This document shows, piece after piece, positions 43,639-53,267 of a stretch of 64,000 bases of DNA; position 1 is the stretch's first letter; every line of letters starts with the position of its first letter. Location: positions 186,001 through 250,000 of the forward strand of contig CAWEWR010000002.1 of NCBI GenBank assembly GCA_963812675.1, written 5' to 3'. This stretch comes from AP-15 sp963812675 (GTDB lineage Bacteria; Pseudomonadota; Alphaproteobacteria; ATCC43930; CGMCC-115725). The translations under genes and the position numbers were made by a program. The notes under the pieces were generated by a model, which saw nothing but the letters and a program-made list of their open reading frames with translations, was not told where the DNA came from and did no database searches.

Positions 43639-46600
43639 ATGAACATCTCGGCGACCTTCATCCGGAAGCCGATCGCCACCGCGCTGCTGATGGCGGCGAT
43701 CCTATTGCTCGGCCTCATCGGCTACGAGCTGTTGCCGGTGGCGGCCTTGCCCAATATCGACACGCCGACGGTCCTGGTCACCGCGCAATTTCCAGGCGCC
43801 GATGCGCAGACTGTGGCCGGCACCGTCACGACGCCGCTCGAGCGACAATTCGGCCAAATACCCGGCCTGACGCAAATGACTTCGAGCAGCGGCAACGAAA
43901 GTTCCGAGATTACATTGCAATTCGATCGCAGCATCCCTGTCGATACGGCGGCGCAGGCCGTGCAGGCGGCGATCAATGCGACGGCAGGCTTTCTGCCGCC
44001 GACGATGCCAAGTCCACCGATCTATCGACTGACCAATCCGGCGGATACGCCGGTGCTGATGCTCGCGCTCACTTCGGAGACATTGCCGCTCACGACGGTC
44101 AGCGATTATGCCAACAGCATCCTGGCGCAGAAGATTTCGCAAATGCCGGGTGTTGGCCTCGTCAGCATCGGCGGCGAGCAGAACCCGGCGATCCGAGTGC
44201 AGGTCAACCCGGCGCAGCTGGCTGCAGTGGGCCTCGATCTGGAAGCGGTGCGAACGGCATTGTCCACCGCCACGGTCGACCAGCCGAAAGGCACATTGTA
44301 CGGTGCCAATCAGGCCTTTGCGCTGCAGACCAACGATCAGTTGATGACGGCCGAGGGCTTCAACAACTATATCCTCGCCAACCGGAGCGGTACCTTCGCC
44401 ACGACGGCGCAGGGATCCAACGACATGCTCACCAGCTCGACCACGGTCAACCCCAACCCCGGTGTCGTCGGCGTGAGCGGTCCGGTACGCGTGCGCGATG
44501 TCGGCCGAGCCATTGTCGGGCCGCAAGATGTGAACCTGGCGGGGTGGATGAACACCGAGCCGGCCATCATCATAGCAGTCCAGCGTCAGTCGGGGGCCAA
44601 TGTCATCGCCACTGTCGATGCCATCAAAAAGGCGCTGCCGCAGCTCGAAGCCTCACTGCCGCCATCGCTCAAGATCCATATGGTCTCGGACCGCACGCAG
44701 ACGATCCGCGCCAGCGTCGCCGATGTTCAGCATACATTGCTATTGACGATAGGGCTGGTCGTCGGGGTCATTCTTCTCTTTCTGCGCAAGCTTTGGGGGA
44801 CTGTGATCCCGGCGGTATCGGTGCCGATGTCGCTGATCGGCACCTTCACGGTCATGTACATGCTCGGCTACAGCCTCGACAATCTGTCGCTGATGGCGCT
44901 GACGATCGCGGTTGGCTTTGTTGTCGACGACGCGATCGTCATGATCGAGAACATCGTGCGGCACATCGAGGAGGGGAAGACCCCGATGGAGGCCGCTCTG
45001 CAAGGGGCGGGCGAGATCGGTTTTACGATCATGTCCATTTCGATCTCGCTGATCGCGGTATTCATACCGTTGTTTCTGATGAGCGGCATTGTCGGCCTGT
45101 TGTTCCGCGAGTTCGCCGTCACCGTCGCGGTGGCGATCCTCGTCTCCGTCATTGTCTCGCTGACATTGACCCCGATGATGTGCGCCCGCCTCTTGACGGC
45201 GGAGGGCGACACGCGACCGGGTCTTATTTCGCGCGCCCTCGAGCGCTTCTTTGATTGGCTGGCCGCCGTTTACGATCGTGGGCTGGTTGCCGCGCTGCGC
45301 CATCGTTTTATTACGTTGCTCGTGATGATCTCGACCGTTGCTTTGACCGGCGTGCTGTTCGTCGAGATCCCCAAGAGCTTTTTCCCGCAGGAAGACACCG
45401 GCCTGATTCAGGGCATCGCCGAGGGCGCGGAAAACATCTCGCCGCAGGCGATGCAAGACCGCATGCGGGCGGTTCTGGCGGTGGTAATGAAGGACCCCGC
45501 AGTCGCCGCGGCCAATGCCTATATCGGACCCGGCGGGCCGACCGTGACCGAGAATGACGGACGTGTGTTCATCACGTTGAAGCCGCTCAGCCAGAGGGTC
45601 GGCGTCGACCAGGTGATCGCGCGCTTGAACAAGGCACTGCAGCCGGTCTGGGGCATCACGTTGTATATGCAGGCCGCGCAAGACATCACGATTGGCGCGC
45701 GGGTTTCCAAGACCCAATATCAATACACGCTCGTCGATGTCGACATTGACGAGCTCGACCACTGGGCGCCCATCCTCTTCAACAAGCTCAAGACGTTGCC
45801 GCAGCTGACCGACGTCGCGAGCGACCAGCAGAGCACCGGCCGAGTCCTGAAAGCCGAGATCGACCGCCAGCTCGCCCAGCAGCTGGGCATCAACCCTTCG
45901 GTGGTCGATTCGATCCTTTACGATGCGTTCGGCCAGCGGGTCGCTGCACGCATCTATACGAGGCTCAACCAGTATTTCGTGATCCTCGAAGTCGAGCCCG
46001 ATTTCCAGCTCGGGCCCAACGCGCTGAGCCGCATCTACGCGACCTCGTCCAGCGGCAAACAAGTGCCGCTCAGCCAGTTCGCCAAGATCACCTCGACTGT
46101 GGCGCCGATTGCGGTCAACCACCAGGGGCAGTTCCCGTCGGTGACGCTGAGCTTCAACCTTCCTCCGAATGTCTCTATCGGCGCGGCGGTGACGGCCATC
46201 CAGCAGGCCACGAAAGAGCTGCACTTGCCGGCTTCGATTGCGACGAGCTTTCAGGGCAGCGCGCAGGCGTTCCAGAACTCGCTGAGCAGCACGCCGATCC
46301 TGATCCTCGCCGCACTGATTGCGGTCTACATCATTCTCGGCATGCTGTACGAGAGCACGATCCATCCGATCACGATTATCTCGACCCTGCCCTCGGCCGG
46401 GCTCGGCGCGTTGCTGACATTGATGCTGTTCGGCATGCCGCTTGACGTCATCGGCATCATTGGGATCATCCTCTTGATCGGCATCGTCAAGAAGAACGGC
46501 ATCATGCTGGTCGACTTTGCGCTCGTCGGCCAGCGCGAGCGCGGGCTCGGCACCGAGGAGGCGATCCACGAGGCGTGCCGCCTGCGCTTTCGCCCGATTA

Positions 46601-46836
46601 TGATGACGACGATGTGCGCTCTGCTCGGCGGCGTCCCCTTGATGCTCGGCACCGGCATCGGCTCGGAAATTCGCCAGCCGCTCGGCTATGCGATCGTCGG
46701 CGGCCTGCTGGTGTCGCAGGTCCTGACTTTATTCACGACGCCGGTTGTCTACATCTACATGGACCGGCTCGGCAATTGGCTGGGGCGCCGCCGCCATCAG
46801 CCCATCGGAGCGAAAGCGGCAACCGCCGCGCAATAA
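43639..46836 (+). CDS. RND-family inner-membrane efflux permease (MdtB/MdtC-like)
   Basis: 1,065 residues from ATG 43639 (MNISATFIRKPIATALLMAA). Twelve membrane helices and two large periplasmic loops are expected for the HAE1/AcrB group. Visible marks are LPNIDTPTVLVTAQFPGA, the proton-relay helix VVDDAIVMIENIVRHIEEG, and IGIVKKNGIMLVDFALVGQ in the second half. It exports drugs or other amphiphiles with the adaptor upstream. It ends one base before the convergent dioxygenase. Confidence 0.95.
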   Translation: MNISATFIRKPIATALLMAAILLLGLIGYELLPVAALPNIDTPTVLVTAQFPGADAQTVAGTVTTPLERQFGQIPGLTQMTSSSGNESSEITLQFDRSIPVDTAAQAVQAAINATAGFLPPTMPSPPIYRLTNPADTPVLMLALTSETLPLTTVSDYANSILAQKISQMPGVGLVSIGGEQNPAIRVQVNPAQLAAVGLDLEAVRTALSTATVDQPKGTLYGANQAFALQTNDQLMTAEGFNNYILANRSGTFATTAQGSNDMLTSSTTVNPNPGVVGVSGPVRVRDVGRAIVGPQDVNLAGWMNTEPAIIIAVQRQSGANVIATVDAIKKALPQLEASLPPSLKIHMVSDRTQTIRASVADVQHTLLLTIGLVVGVILLFLRKLWGTVIPAVSVPMSLIGTFTVMYMLGYSLDNLSLMALTIAVGFVVDDAIVMIENIVRHIEEGKTPMEAALQGAGEIGFTIMSISISLIAVFIPLFLMSGIVGLLFREFAVTVAVAILVSVIVSLTLTPMMCARLLTAEGDTRPGLISRALERFFDWLAAVYDRGLVAALRHRFITLLVMISTVALTGVLFVEIPKSFFPQEDTGLIQGIAEGAENISPQAMQDRMRAVLAVVMKDPAVAAANAYIGPGGPTVTENDGRVFITLKPLSQRVGVDQVIARLNKALQPVWGITLYMQAAQDITIGARVSKTQYQYTLVDVDIDELDHWAPILFNKLKTLPQLTDVASDQQSTGRVLKAEIDRQLAQQLGINPSVVDSILYDAFGQRVAARIYTRLNQYFVILEVEPDFQLGPNALSRIYATSSSGKQVPLSQFAKITSTVAPIAVNHQGQFPSVTLSFNLPPNVSIGAAVTAIQQATKELHLPASIATSFQGSAQAFQNSLSSTPILILAALIAVYIILGMLYESTIHPITIISTLPSAGLGALLTLMLFGMPLDVIGIIGIILLIGIVKKNGIMLVDFALVGQRERGLGTEEAIHEACRLRFRPIMMTTMCALLGGVPLMLGTGIGSEIRQPLGYAIVGGLLVSQVLTLFTTPVVYIYMDRLGNWLGRRRHQPIGAKAATAAQ

Positions 46837-46837
46837 C

Positions 46838-47683
46838 TCAGCTGAGCCGCTGGCCGGCGATCGTAATGCGGTGCAGGAGGCGGCGCTCGCCATGATAATC
46901 ATTGACCGCGAAGTGCCAGGTCGAGCGGTTGTCCCAAAAGGCGAGTGAGCCTTCCCGCCACTGGAAGCGGCAGGTGAATTCGGGCCGCACCGCGTGGCGG
47001 TAGAGATAGTCGAGCAGCGGGCGCGACTCCTCCTCGGTCCAGCCCTCGAAGCGCACGGTGAACCCCGGATTGACGTAAAGCGCCTTCCGGTCGGTGTCGG
47101 GGTGACGAATGACGACCGGATGCACCGCGTCCTGCCTCGCAAGCTCGGCGTTCCGAATGCGGCCCTCGAGATCGCCCCGCCTCGCCGCCGCCGCGGGGCC
47201 GAAGACATGGCGGCTCGAATGCACTGCTCGGAGCCCTTCGAGGCTCGATTTCAGACCGTCCGACAGCGCGTCATAGGCGGCATACATGCTGGCGAACAAT
47301 GTGTCGCCGCCGGTCTTCGGCACCTCGCGCGCATAGAGCATCGAGCCCAGTGCCGGCGCCTCGTCATAAGAGTGGTCGGTATGCCAGCCATTGCCGATAT
47401 TGCGCTGCTGCTCCGGCTCCTTGCGCACCTCGGCGATCATCGGATAGCCCGGTACGGTCGCAAAGAAGCGGTTGACGTCGATCTCGCCGAAACAGCGCGC
47501 GAACGCGATATGTTGCTCCGGGGTCAGCTGCTGGTCGCGAAAGAACACGACCCCGTATTCGCCCAAGGCACGGCGGATCTCGGCCAGTGCGGGTTCGCCG
47601 GGCAGAGCCGCCAGGTCGACGCCGGAAATCTCAGCGCCGACAGAGGTGGCGAGCGGCTTCAGCCCCATATGGTTGTAAGTCAT
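46838..47683 (-). CDS. TauD/TfdA-family Fe(II)/2-oxoglutarate dioxygenase
   Basis: 281 residues. The metal triad begins NGWHTDHSYDEAPALGSML (HxD) and ends SLAFWDNRSTWHFAVNDY (His), with the 2-oxoglutarate Arg in YHGERRLLHRITI. The start MTYNHMGLKPLATSVGAEI matches the family N-terminus. It hydroxylates a small organic substrate such as a sulfonate or phenoxyacid. It lies 40 bp beyond the stop of the two permease genes, so it may process the imported ligand. Confidence 0.9.
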   Translation of the reverse strand: MTYNHMGLKPLATSVGAEISGVDLAALPGEPALAEIRRALGEYGVVFFRDQQLTPEQHIAFARCFGEIDVNRFFATVPGYPMIAEVRKEPEQQRNIGNGWHTDHSYDEAPALGSMLYAREVPKTGGDTLFASMYAAYDALSDGLKSSLEGLRAVHSSRHVFGPAAAARRGDLEGRIRNAELARQDAVHPVVIRHPDTDRKALYVNPGFTVRFEGWTEEESRPLLDYLYRHAVRPEFTCRFQWREGSLAFWDNRSTWHFAVNDYHGERRLLHRITIAGQRLS

Positions 47684-47723
47684 TCGATCCTCGCTATGGC
47701 GCGCGTTTGATGGTGTCGATCAT

Positions 47724-48539
47724 TCATTCCTTCACTCCGCCCGCTGTCAACCCGCTGACCAAGTAACGGCGCACGAGCACGGTGAAGAGGAGCACCGGCA
47801 GCATCACCGAGACGCCGCCGGCGGCGATCTTGCCCCACTCGAACCCGGCATATTGCATGAAGTTGACAATCGCCACCGGCGCCGTCATCGCCTCGGTGCG
47901 GGTGAGGATCAGCGCAAAGAAGAAGTCGTTCCACGACAAGATGAAGCAGAGGATGCCGGTCGCCGCCAGCCCGGGCGCGGCGAGCGGCAGCGCGACGCGC
48001 AAAAACGCACTCCACACGCCGGCGCCGTCGATCCATGCCGCCTCTTCGAGGCTGCGCGGTACGGCGTCGAAAAATCCCTTCATCGTCCAGATGACGAGGG
48101 CCAGGTTGAACGTGACGTAGATCAAGGCGAGCCCGGCCACCGTGTCCATCAGACCGAGCCAGGTGTAGGCGAAGAAGAATGGGATCGTGAAGGCGATCGG
48201 TGGCGCCATGCGGGTGACGAGGATCCACATCGCCAGCTGATGCTGCCCCCGGAAGCGCCAGCGCGCCAGCACATAAGCTGCCGGCACCCCGACCAGCAGA
48301 GAGACCACGGTCGAGGCCAGGCTGGCCGACAGGCTGTGCCCGAACGAGGCCGCGAACTCGCCGGTCCAAGCCTCGGCGTAGTTATGCAGGGTCGGCCGGA
48401 ATGCCAATGTCGTTGCCATGATGTCGCCGCTCTGCCGGAACGACATCAGCACCAGCCATAGCGCCGGCGACAGCACCAGGATGAACAGCGCCACCGCGAT
48501 CGCATAGCGCGTCCACGCGCGCAGGGTGCGGCTATTCAT
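47724..48539 (-). CDS. ABC transporter permease (CUT1-like), second subunit
   Basis: 271 residues from ATG 48539 (MNSRTLRAWTRYAIAVALFI), overlapping the upstream permease stop by eight bases. Six membrane segments. The cytoplasmic EAA loop reads RSLEEAAWIDGAGVWSAFLRVALPL, which contacts the ATPase. It resembles the MalG/UgpE permeases. It forms a heteromer with the next gene product. Confidence 0.9.
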   Translation of the reverse strand: MNSRTLRAWTRYAIAVALFILVLSPALWLVLMSFRQSGDIMATTLAFRPTLHNYAEAWTGEFAASFGHSLSASLASTVVSLLVGVPAAYVLARWRFRGQHQLAMWILVTRMAPPIAFTIPFFFAYTWLGLMDTVAGLALIYVTFNLALVIWTMKGFFDAVPRSLEEAAWIDGAGVWSAFLRVALPLAAPGLAATGILCFILSWNDFFFALILTRTEAMTAPVAIVNFMQYAGFEWGKIAAGGVSVMLPVLLFTVLVRRYLVSGLTAGGVKE

Positions 48540-49509
48540 CGAGAGCCATCCCGCCGCCGGCACGGCTGATCAACAGGCTGAGAACGAGGACCCCGCCGAC
48601 CAGCAGCATGGCAATCGCGCTCCCATAGCCCCAATAGGCGAAATTGAAGGTCTGCACGAAGGCATAATAATTGGTCACCTGGGTTGCGCCGCCAGGGCCG
48701 CCGTCGGTCAACAGGTAGATCAACGGGAAGGCCTTGATGCTGTCGATCAGCCGGAACAATCCCGCGACCACCAAGGTGCTTCGGATGTACGGCAGCCGCA
48801 CATGCCAGAACAATTGAACCGGTCCGGCGCCGTCGATCCGCGCTGCCTCCTGCGGCTCCTTCGGCACCATCTGCAACGCGGCCAAGGTCATCAGCATCGT
48901 GAAGGGAAACCACTCCCAGGTATCGGCCGCGGCTATCGCCCAGATCGCGGTGTCGGCATTGGCGATCAGCGAATGGAACGGCACTCCGAAGAATGCCGCG
49001 AGCCGATGCAGTGGGCTGATCGCGGGGGTGTAGATGATCTTCCAGATGATCGCCACGACGATCGGCGGCAGTACCATCGGGACGAGAAAGCCGGTGCGGA
49101 TCGTTTCGAGCAGCTGCGAGGGCTTATCCAGCAACAACGCAATGCCGAGCCCGACCAGCAGCTGCAGCACCACGGTGACAGACGACAATTCGGCCTGTAC
49201 GCACACCGATCGCACGAATTCTGGCGACGCGAATGCCTGTTGATAGTTTTGCCAGGGCTCGGAGAAATCGAACGAACCGGGTTCGGTCGGCGTCAGCGGC
49301 GTCAGGCTGGTAATGATGAGCCAGACCGCTGGCGCCAGTGTCACCAGCGCCAGCACGCTCACTGCCGGCGCCAGCCCCCAGCGCAATGCCCTTCGCTGCT
49401 CGCGCGCCCAACCCCGCGCCCGGATCCCACTCGCCAGATCGCGGGCCGCTGTCTGCCGAACCGCCGCCCGATCCAGCCCTTTCTGGGTGGCCATCCGCGA
49501 CTGCGGCAC
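48532..49509 (-). CDS. ABC transporter permease (CUT1-like), first subunit
   Basis: 325 residues. About 40 cytoplasmic residues precede the first helix (LAPAVSVLALVTLAPAVWLI). The EAA loop reads KEPQEAARIDGAGPVQLFWHVRLPY. It is of the MalF/UgpA type. It is 4 bp downstream of the binding-protein gene. No ATP-binding subunit gene is present in the cluster. Confidence 0.9.
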   Translation of the reverse strand: MPQSRMATQKGLDRAAVRQTAARDLASGIRARGWAREQRRALRWGLAPAVSVLALVTLAPAVWLIITSLTPLTPTEPGSFDFSEPWQNYQQAFASPEFVRSVCVQAELSSVTVVLQLLVGLGIALLLDKPSQLLETIRTGFLVPMVLPPIVVAIIWKIIYTPAISPLHRLAAFFGVPFHSLIANADTAIWAIAAADTWEWFPFTMLMTLAALQMVPKEPQEAARIDGAGPVQLFWHVRLPYIRSTLVVAGLFRLIDSIKAFPLIYLLTDGGPGGATQVTNYYAFVQTFNFAYWGYGSAIAMLLVGGVLVLSLLISRAGGGMALDE

Positions 49510-49513
49510 GCCG

Positions 49514-50860
49514 CTACAATTTGACCCCTGCCCGCTGCAGTGCGCGAAGCGCGTTTGCTTGAGCCTGCCGCATCGCCTCCTTGGCGCTCATCTGCTGCGA
49601 GACGATGGTCTGGATGGCGTTGTCGAGCTCGCGGTCGATCGGCGGATAGGGCGGCACGGTGCGGTATACCGTGTACCCCTTGCCCGCAAGGTCGAGGGTG
49701 TCGCGATAGATCTTGGCGCCGTCGAAGCCGTTGATCATCAGCTTCTTCTCGAATTCAGGCTGCGCGATCATCGAGGCGCGGGTGACCGAGCTGTAGCCCT
49801 TTTCGTGGAACATGCGCAGGAGCAGCTCTTTCGACATCGCCCAGGTGATGAATTCCCAGGAGGCGTCCTTGTTGCGCGCCGCCGCGGGCATGCCCCAGCC
49901 ATGCGAGGCGACATTGGGGAACCGGCCGGCCGGCCCGGCCGGCATCATCGACAGCGCGCAGGTGCGCGCGACCTTGCTGTCGGCCTCCGCCATCCGCACG
50001 AGGAAGGTCTCGTTGTTGGTCGAGTAATTGATCGTCCCGTCTTTCAACGCCTGCGCCACCTGGTCGTAAGTGTAGGACAAGACGCCGTCCGGCCCGTAAT
50101 TGCGCAGGATGTCGGAGAAGAATTCCGCCGCGTGGATCGCCTCGGGCGTGTCGAGCATCGGGTGGAGATCGTCCGGCGGGTGGCGGAAAATGAGGCCGCC
50201 GAATGCCAGGAGATAGGGCGGGAACTGCCACCCGTAGTGGTTCTCGGTGGCAAACGGCGCGGGCCCGCCCTGGGCCTTCAAGGCCTTCAAGAGCGCGGGC
50301 ATCTGCTCGAAATTGTCGGGCTGCTGGAAGCCCGCCTGTTGGATCAGATCGTAGCGCGTGGCGCCGGCCTGTTGCGCATCGGCAATCCACGGGATCGCAT
50401 GCAGACTGCCCTCCGCATCCTTGAAGGCCGCGGTGGTGCCGGGCAAGAAGTCGCTCGGATCGAAATCCGCTGGAGTCTTTTTTGGGTCCTTGATGAACTC
50501 GTCGAGCGGAGTCGTCCAGCCAGCGCCGACCCAACGGCCGGAATAGATGAAGGTGACGTTGATCACATCGTGGGCCGCCGATTTGGTCGACAGCTCGATA
50601 TCCATGCGCTGATTATAGATCGGGAAGGCGGGGGTATCGTAGACGACCTTGGCCCCGGTCGCTTGTTCGAACTCCGGTAGATAGCTGCGCAGGAACTCGG
50701 AATAGGTGTGGCTGAAGCAGGTCACGTGAAGCGAGACGCCGTCGAGCTTCTTTTTGCCGCCTTGGGCCGGCGCCCGTCCCGGGAGGACAAGCAGCCCAGT
50801 GGCCGCGGCCGCGCCGGTGAGCAGCGTGCGGCGGGGTAGCGCGGATTTACGTCTCGGCAT
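49514..50860 (-). CDS. Extracellular solute-binding protein with Tat-type signal
   Basis: 448 residues from ATG 50860, preceded by GGGAGGTC. The N-terminus LPRRTLLTGAAAATGLLVLP has a twin-arginine before a hydrophobic core and APAQ cleavage region. The mature part is a family-1 binding protein: ATGAKVVYDTPAFPIYNQRMDIEL and AIPWIADAQQAGATRYDLIQQAG. It delivers a ligand (sugar or glycerol-phosphate-like in the family, unknown here) to the two permeases downstream. Confidence 0.9.
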   Translation of the reverse strand: MPRRKSALPRRTLLTGAAAATGLLVLPGRAPAQGGKKKLDGVSLHVTCFSHTYSEFLRSYLPEFEQATGAKVVYDTPAFPIYNQRMDIELSTKSAAHDVINVTFIYSGRWVGAGWTTPLDEFIKDPKKTPADFDPSDFLPGTTAAFKDAEGSLHAIPWIADAQQAGATRYDLIQQAGFQQPDNFEQMPALLKALKAQGGPAPFATENHYGWQFPPYLLAFGGLIFRHPPDDLHPMLDTPEAIHAAEFFSDILRNYGPDGVLSYTYDQVAQALKDGTINYSTNNETFLVRMAEADSKVARTCALSMMPAGPAGRFPNVASHGWGMPAAARNKDASWEFITWAMSKELLLRMFHEKGYSSVTRASMIAQPEFEKKLMINGFDGAKIYRDTLDLAGKGYTVYRTVPPYPPIDRELDNAIQTIVSQQMSAKEAMRQAQANALRALQRAGVKL

Positions 50861-51030
50861 TACAAGACCTCCCGGTGGGCTTCTGACGGCTAGGATCGAT
50901 TTTGTTTTTAGCACGGCTCTCCGGAATCCACACTGACCCGATCTGATGACTTTGAGCGCGAACCTTGTGGCGATGCGCGCAAGACGGCTGATTGTAAGGT
51001 CAGCCTTCCGCAGCGTATCCTTTACTCGTG

Positions 51031-52179
51031 ATGAGTACCGCGTTCCGTTTCGACCCAGTCGAACTGCCGCCCGAATGCGAGGCATTACGGGGCGAGGTTC
51101 GCGAGTTCATCGCCGGGGAGCTCGCCGCCTGCCTCTGGGTGCCGAACAGCGATTTCGGCAGTCATCGGTCGGCGGCGTTCAGCCGGCGGCTGGGAGCGCG
51201 TGGCTGGATCGGCATGACCTGGCCCAAGCACTATGGCGGCGGCGAGCGCAGCATGCTCGAACGCTACGTCGTGACCGAGGAATTGCTGGCGGCGGGCGCC
51301 CCGGTCGGGGCGCATTGGATCGCCGACCGGCAGAGCGCGCCGTTATTGCTGCGCTACGGCACCGAAGAGCAGCGGCTCGCGTTTCTGCCGGGGATTGCGC
51401 GCGGCGAGATCTTCTTCTGTATCGGCATGAGCGAGCCGGATTCGGGGTCCGACCTCGCCTCGATCTGCACCCGCGCGGTTCCGGTCGACGGCGGCTACGA
51501 GGTCACCGGCGCGAAGGTGTGGACGAGCTATGCGCACGAGTCGCATTTCGCGATCACCCTCGTGCGCACCGCGCCGGCCGAGGCCGACCGCCACCGCGGT
51601 CTCAGCCAGCTGATCCTCGACCTCAAAGCGCCGGGTGTCACGATCCGGCCGATCATCAACCTCGCCGGCGAGCACGACTTCAACGAGATCGTGCTCGACC
51701 GGGTGTTCGTGCCGGCCGACCGGCTGGTCGGCAAGGAAGGCGACGGCTGGCGGCAGGTGACCAGCGAGCTGGCCTTCGAGCGCAGCGGGCTTGAGCGCTT
51801 TATCAGCTCCTTCCAGCTGCTCATCGAGCTGATGCGCCGCGCCGGCCCCGATCCGGAGCCGCATATCGCTGAGGCGGTCGGCCGCATGACCGCGCATCTA
51901 TGGACCCTACGGCAGATGTCGTTGTCGATTGCCGGCATGCTGCAGGCGGGCGAGACCCCCAACCTCGAAGCCGCATTGGTCAAGGATCTCGGCAATGCCT
52001 TCGAGCGCGAGATCCCCGAGCTCGTGCGCCTCTTGGCGCCGGGCCGCCGCCGCGCCGCAGGCGACCGGTTCGAGGAGGTGCTGGCCGAAACCGTGTTGCA
52101 CGCCCCGTCCTGGACCCTGCGCGGCGGCACCCGCGAGATCCTGCGCGGCATTATCGCCCGCGGCCTCGGGCTGCGCTGA
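51031..52179 (+). CDS. Acyl-CoA dehydrogenase, large type
   Basis: 382 residues from ATG 51031. A GTG three bases earlier is possible. The FAD region is FFCIGMSEPDSGSDLASICT, then TGAKVWTSYAHES, and the C-terminal helix has APSWTLRGGTREILRGIIARGLG. It introduces a double bond into an acyl-CoA with electron transfer flavoprotein. The next gene is a second, shorter member, and paired FadE-type subunits often form heterotetramers in sterol or cyclic-substrate catabolism. Confidence 0.9.
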   Translation: MSTAFRFDPVELPPECEALRGEVREFIAGELAACLWVPNSDFGSHRSAAFSRRLGARGWIGMTWPKHYGGGERSMLERYVVTEELLAAGAPVGAHWIADRQSAPLLLRYGTEEQRLAFLPGIARGEIFFCIGMSEPDSGSDLASICTRAVPVDGGYEVTGAKVWTSYAHESHFAITLVRTAPAEADRHRGLSQLILDLKAPGVTIRPIINLAGEHDFNEIVLDRVFVPADRLVGKEGDGWRQVTSELAFERSGLERFISSFQLLIELMRRAGPDPEPHIAEAVGRMTAHLWTLRQMSLSIAGMLQAGETPNLEAALVKDLGNAFEREIPELVRLLAPGRRRAAGDRFEEVLAETVLHAPSWTLRGGTREILRGIIARGLGLR

Positions 52180-52192
52180 GGCGGGGCGCGCG

Positions 52193-53209
52193 ATGCCGGA
52201 CACGATCCTCTACGACAGCGCGATGCGGCTCTTTGGCGATCTCGTTACGCCCGAAGTCGCGGCTGCTGCCGAAACTGGCATTTGGCCCGACCGGCTGTGG
52301 CAAGCGGTCGAAAAGGCGGGCTATCCCGATGTTCTCGCCGAGGGCGGTTCGGGGATGGTCGAGGCGGCGGCGATCCTGCGCGCCGCCGGCCATCACGCCG
52401 CCCCGGTCCCGCTGGCCGAAACGATGCTCGGCCGCTGGCTGTGCGCCGCCTGCGGGGTCGAGCCCCCGACGGGCGCGCTGACGATCGGCCCGGTCGAGCC
52501 GGAGGATCGGCTCGATATTGCGGAGGCCGCCCTCTCCGGCCATGCCGGCCATATCCCCTGGGGGCTCCAAGCCGCAACCGTCGTGCTGATCGCCGGCGAT
52601 GCGCTGCTGGTCGTACCGCAGGGCGCTGCAAATTTCACCCCCGGCAAAAACCTCGCCGGCGAGCCGCGCGACCATCTCGGCGCGGTCGAGCCGGGCGGCC
52701 GCTCGGCGCGATTGCCCGATACGATCGATGTGCGCCTCGTGCAGCGCTTCGGGGCATTGTTTCGCGCGGCGCAGATGGCGGGCGCGTTGGAAGCGGCGCT
52801 CGAATTGTCGACGCGCTACGCCAATGAGCGCGAGCAGTTCGGCCGGCCAATCGGCAAGTTTCAAGCGATCCAGCAACAGTTGGCATTGCTCGCCGAGCAG
52901 GCAGCGGCAGCATTGGTCGCGGTCGAGAGCGCCGCCATCGCCCTCGCCGCGGGCCACCCGTCAGCACCGCTCGCGGTTGCGGCGGCAAAGATCCGCGCCG
53001 GCGAAGCCGCCGGAAAGGTCGCCGAGATTGCGCATCAGGTGCACGGCGCCATCGGCTTCACGCACGAGCACAGCCTGCATCGCCTGACCCGCCGGCTCTG
53101 GTCGTGGCGCGACGAATTCGGCACCGAAGCCCTTTGGTCGCGCGAGCTCGGCCGCGCGGTGATGGCGGCCGGCGCCGATGCATTGTGGCCGACGATCACC
53201 GCGGGATGA
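52193..53209 (+). CDS. Acyl-CoA dehydrogenase, short partner
   Basis: 338 residues starting MPDTILYDSAMRLFGDLVTP, 13 bp after the previous gene. The N-terminal half is diverged from the usual FAD pocket, whereas the C-terminal domain is well kept: STRYANEREQFGRPIGKFQAIQQQLALLAEQ, and HQVHGAIGFTHEHSLHRLTRRLW. It is consistent with the non-FAD-binding or accessory chain of an alpha2-beta2 acyl-CoA dehydrogenase. The catalytic base is not certain. Confidence 0.87.
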   Translation: MPDTILYDSAMRLFGDLVTPEVAAAAETGIWPDRLWQAVEKAGYPDVLAEGGSGMVEAAAILRAAGHHAAPVPLAETMLGRWLCAACGVEPPTGALTIGPVEPEDRLDIAEAALSGHAGHIPWGLQAATVVLIAGDALLVVPQGAANFTPGKNLAGEPRDHLGAVEPGGRSARLPDTIDVRLVQRFGALFRAAQMAGALEAALELSTRYANEREQFGRPIGKFQAIQQQLALLAEQAAAALVAVESAAIALAAGHPSAPLAVAAAKIRAGEAAGKVAEIAHQVHGAIGFTHEHSLHRLTRRLWSWRDEFGTEALWSRELGRAVMAAGADALWPTITAG

Positions 53210-53267
53210 CGGCAAACCCCGCGGCCGGCATAGAAGCCGCTGATCCCGTCGGCCTGTTGAGGAGGCG

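Noticed and set aside
44740..46569. 609-residue ORF opposite the RND permease
   Set aside because: Antisense shadow with Arg/Asp/His-rich composition and no family signature.
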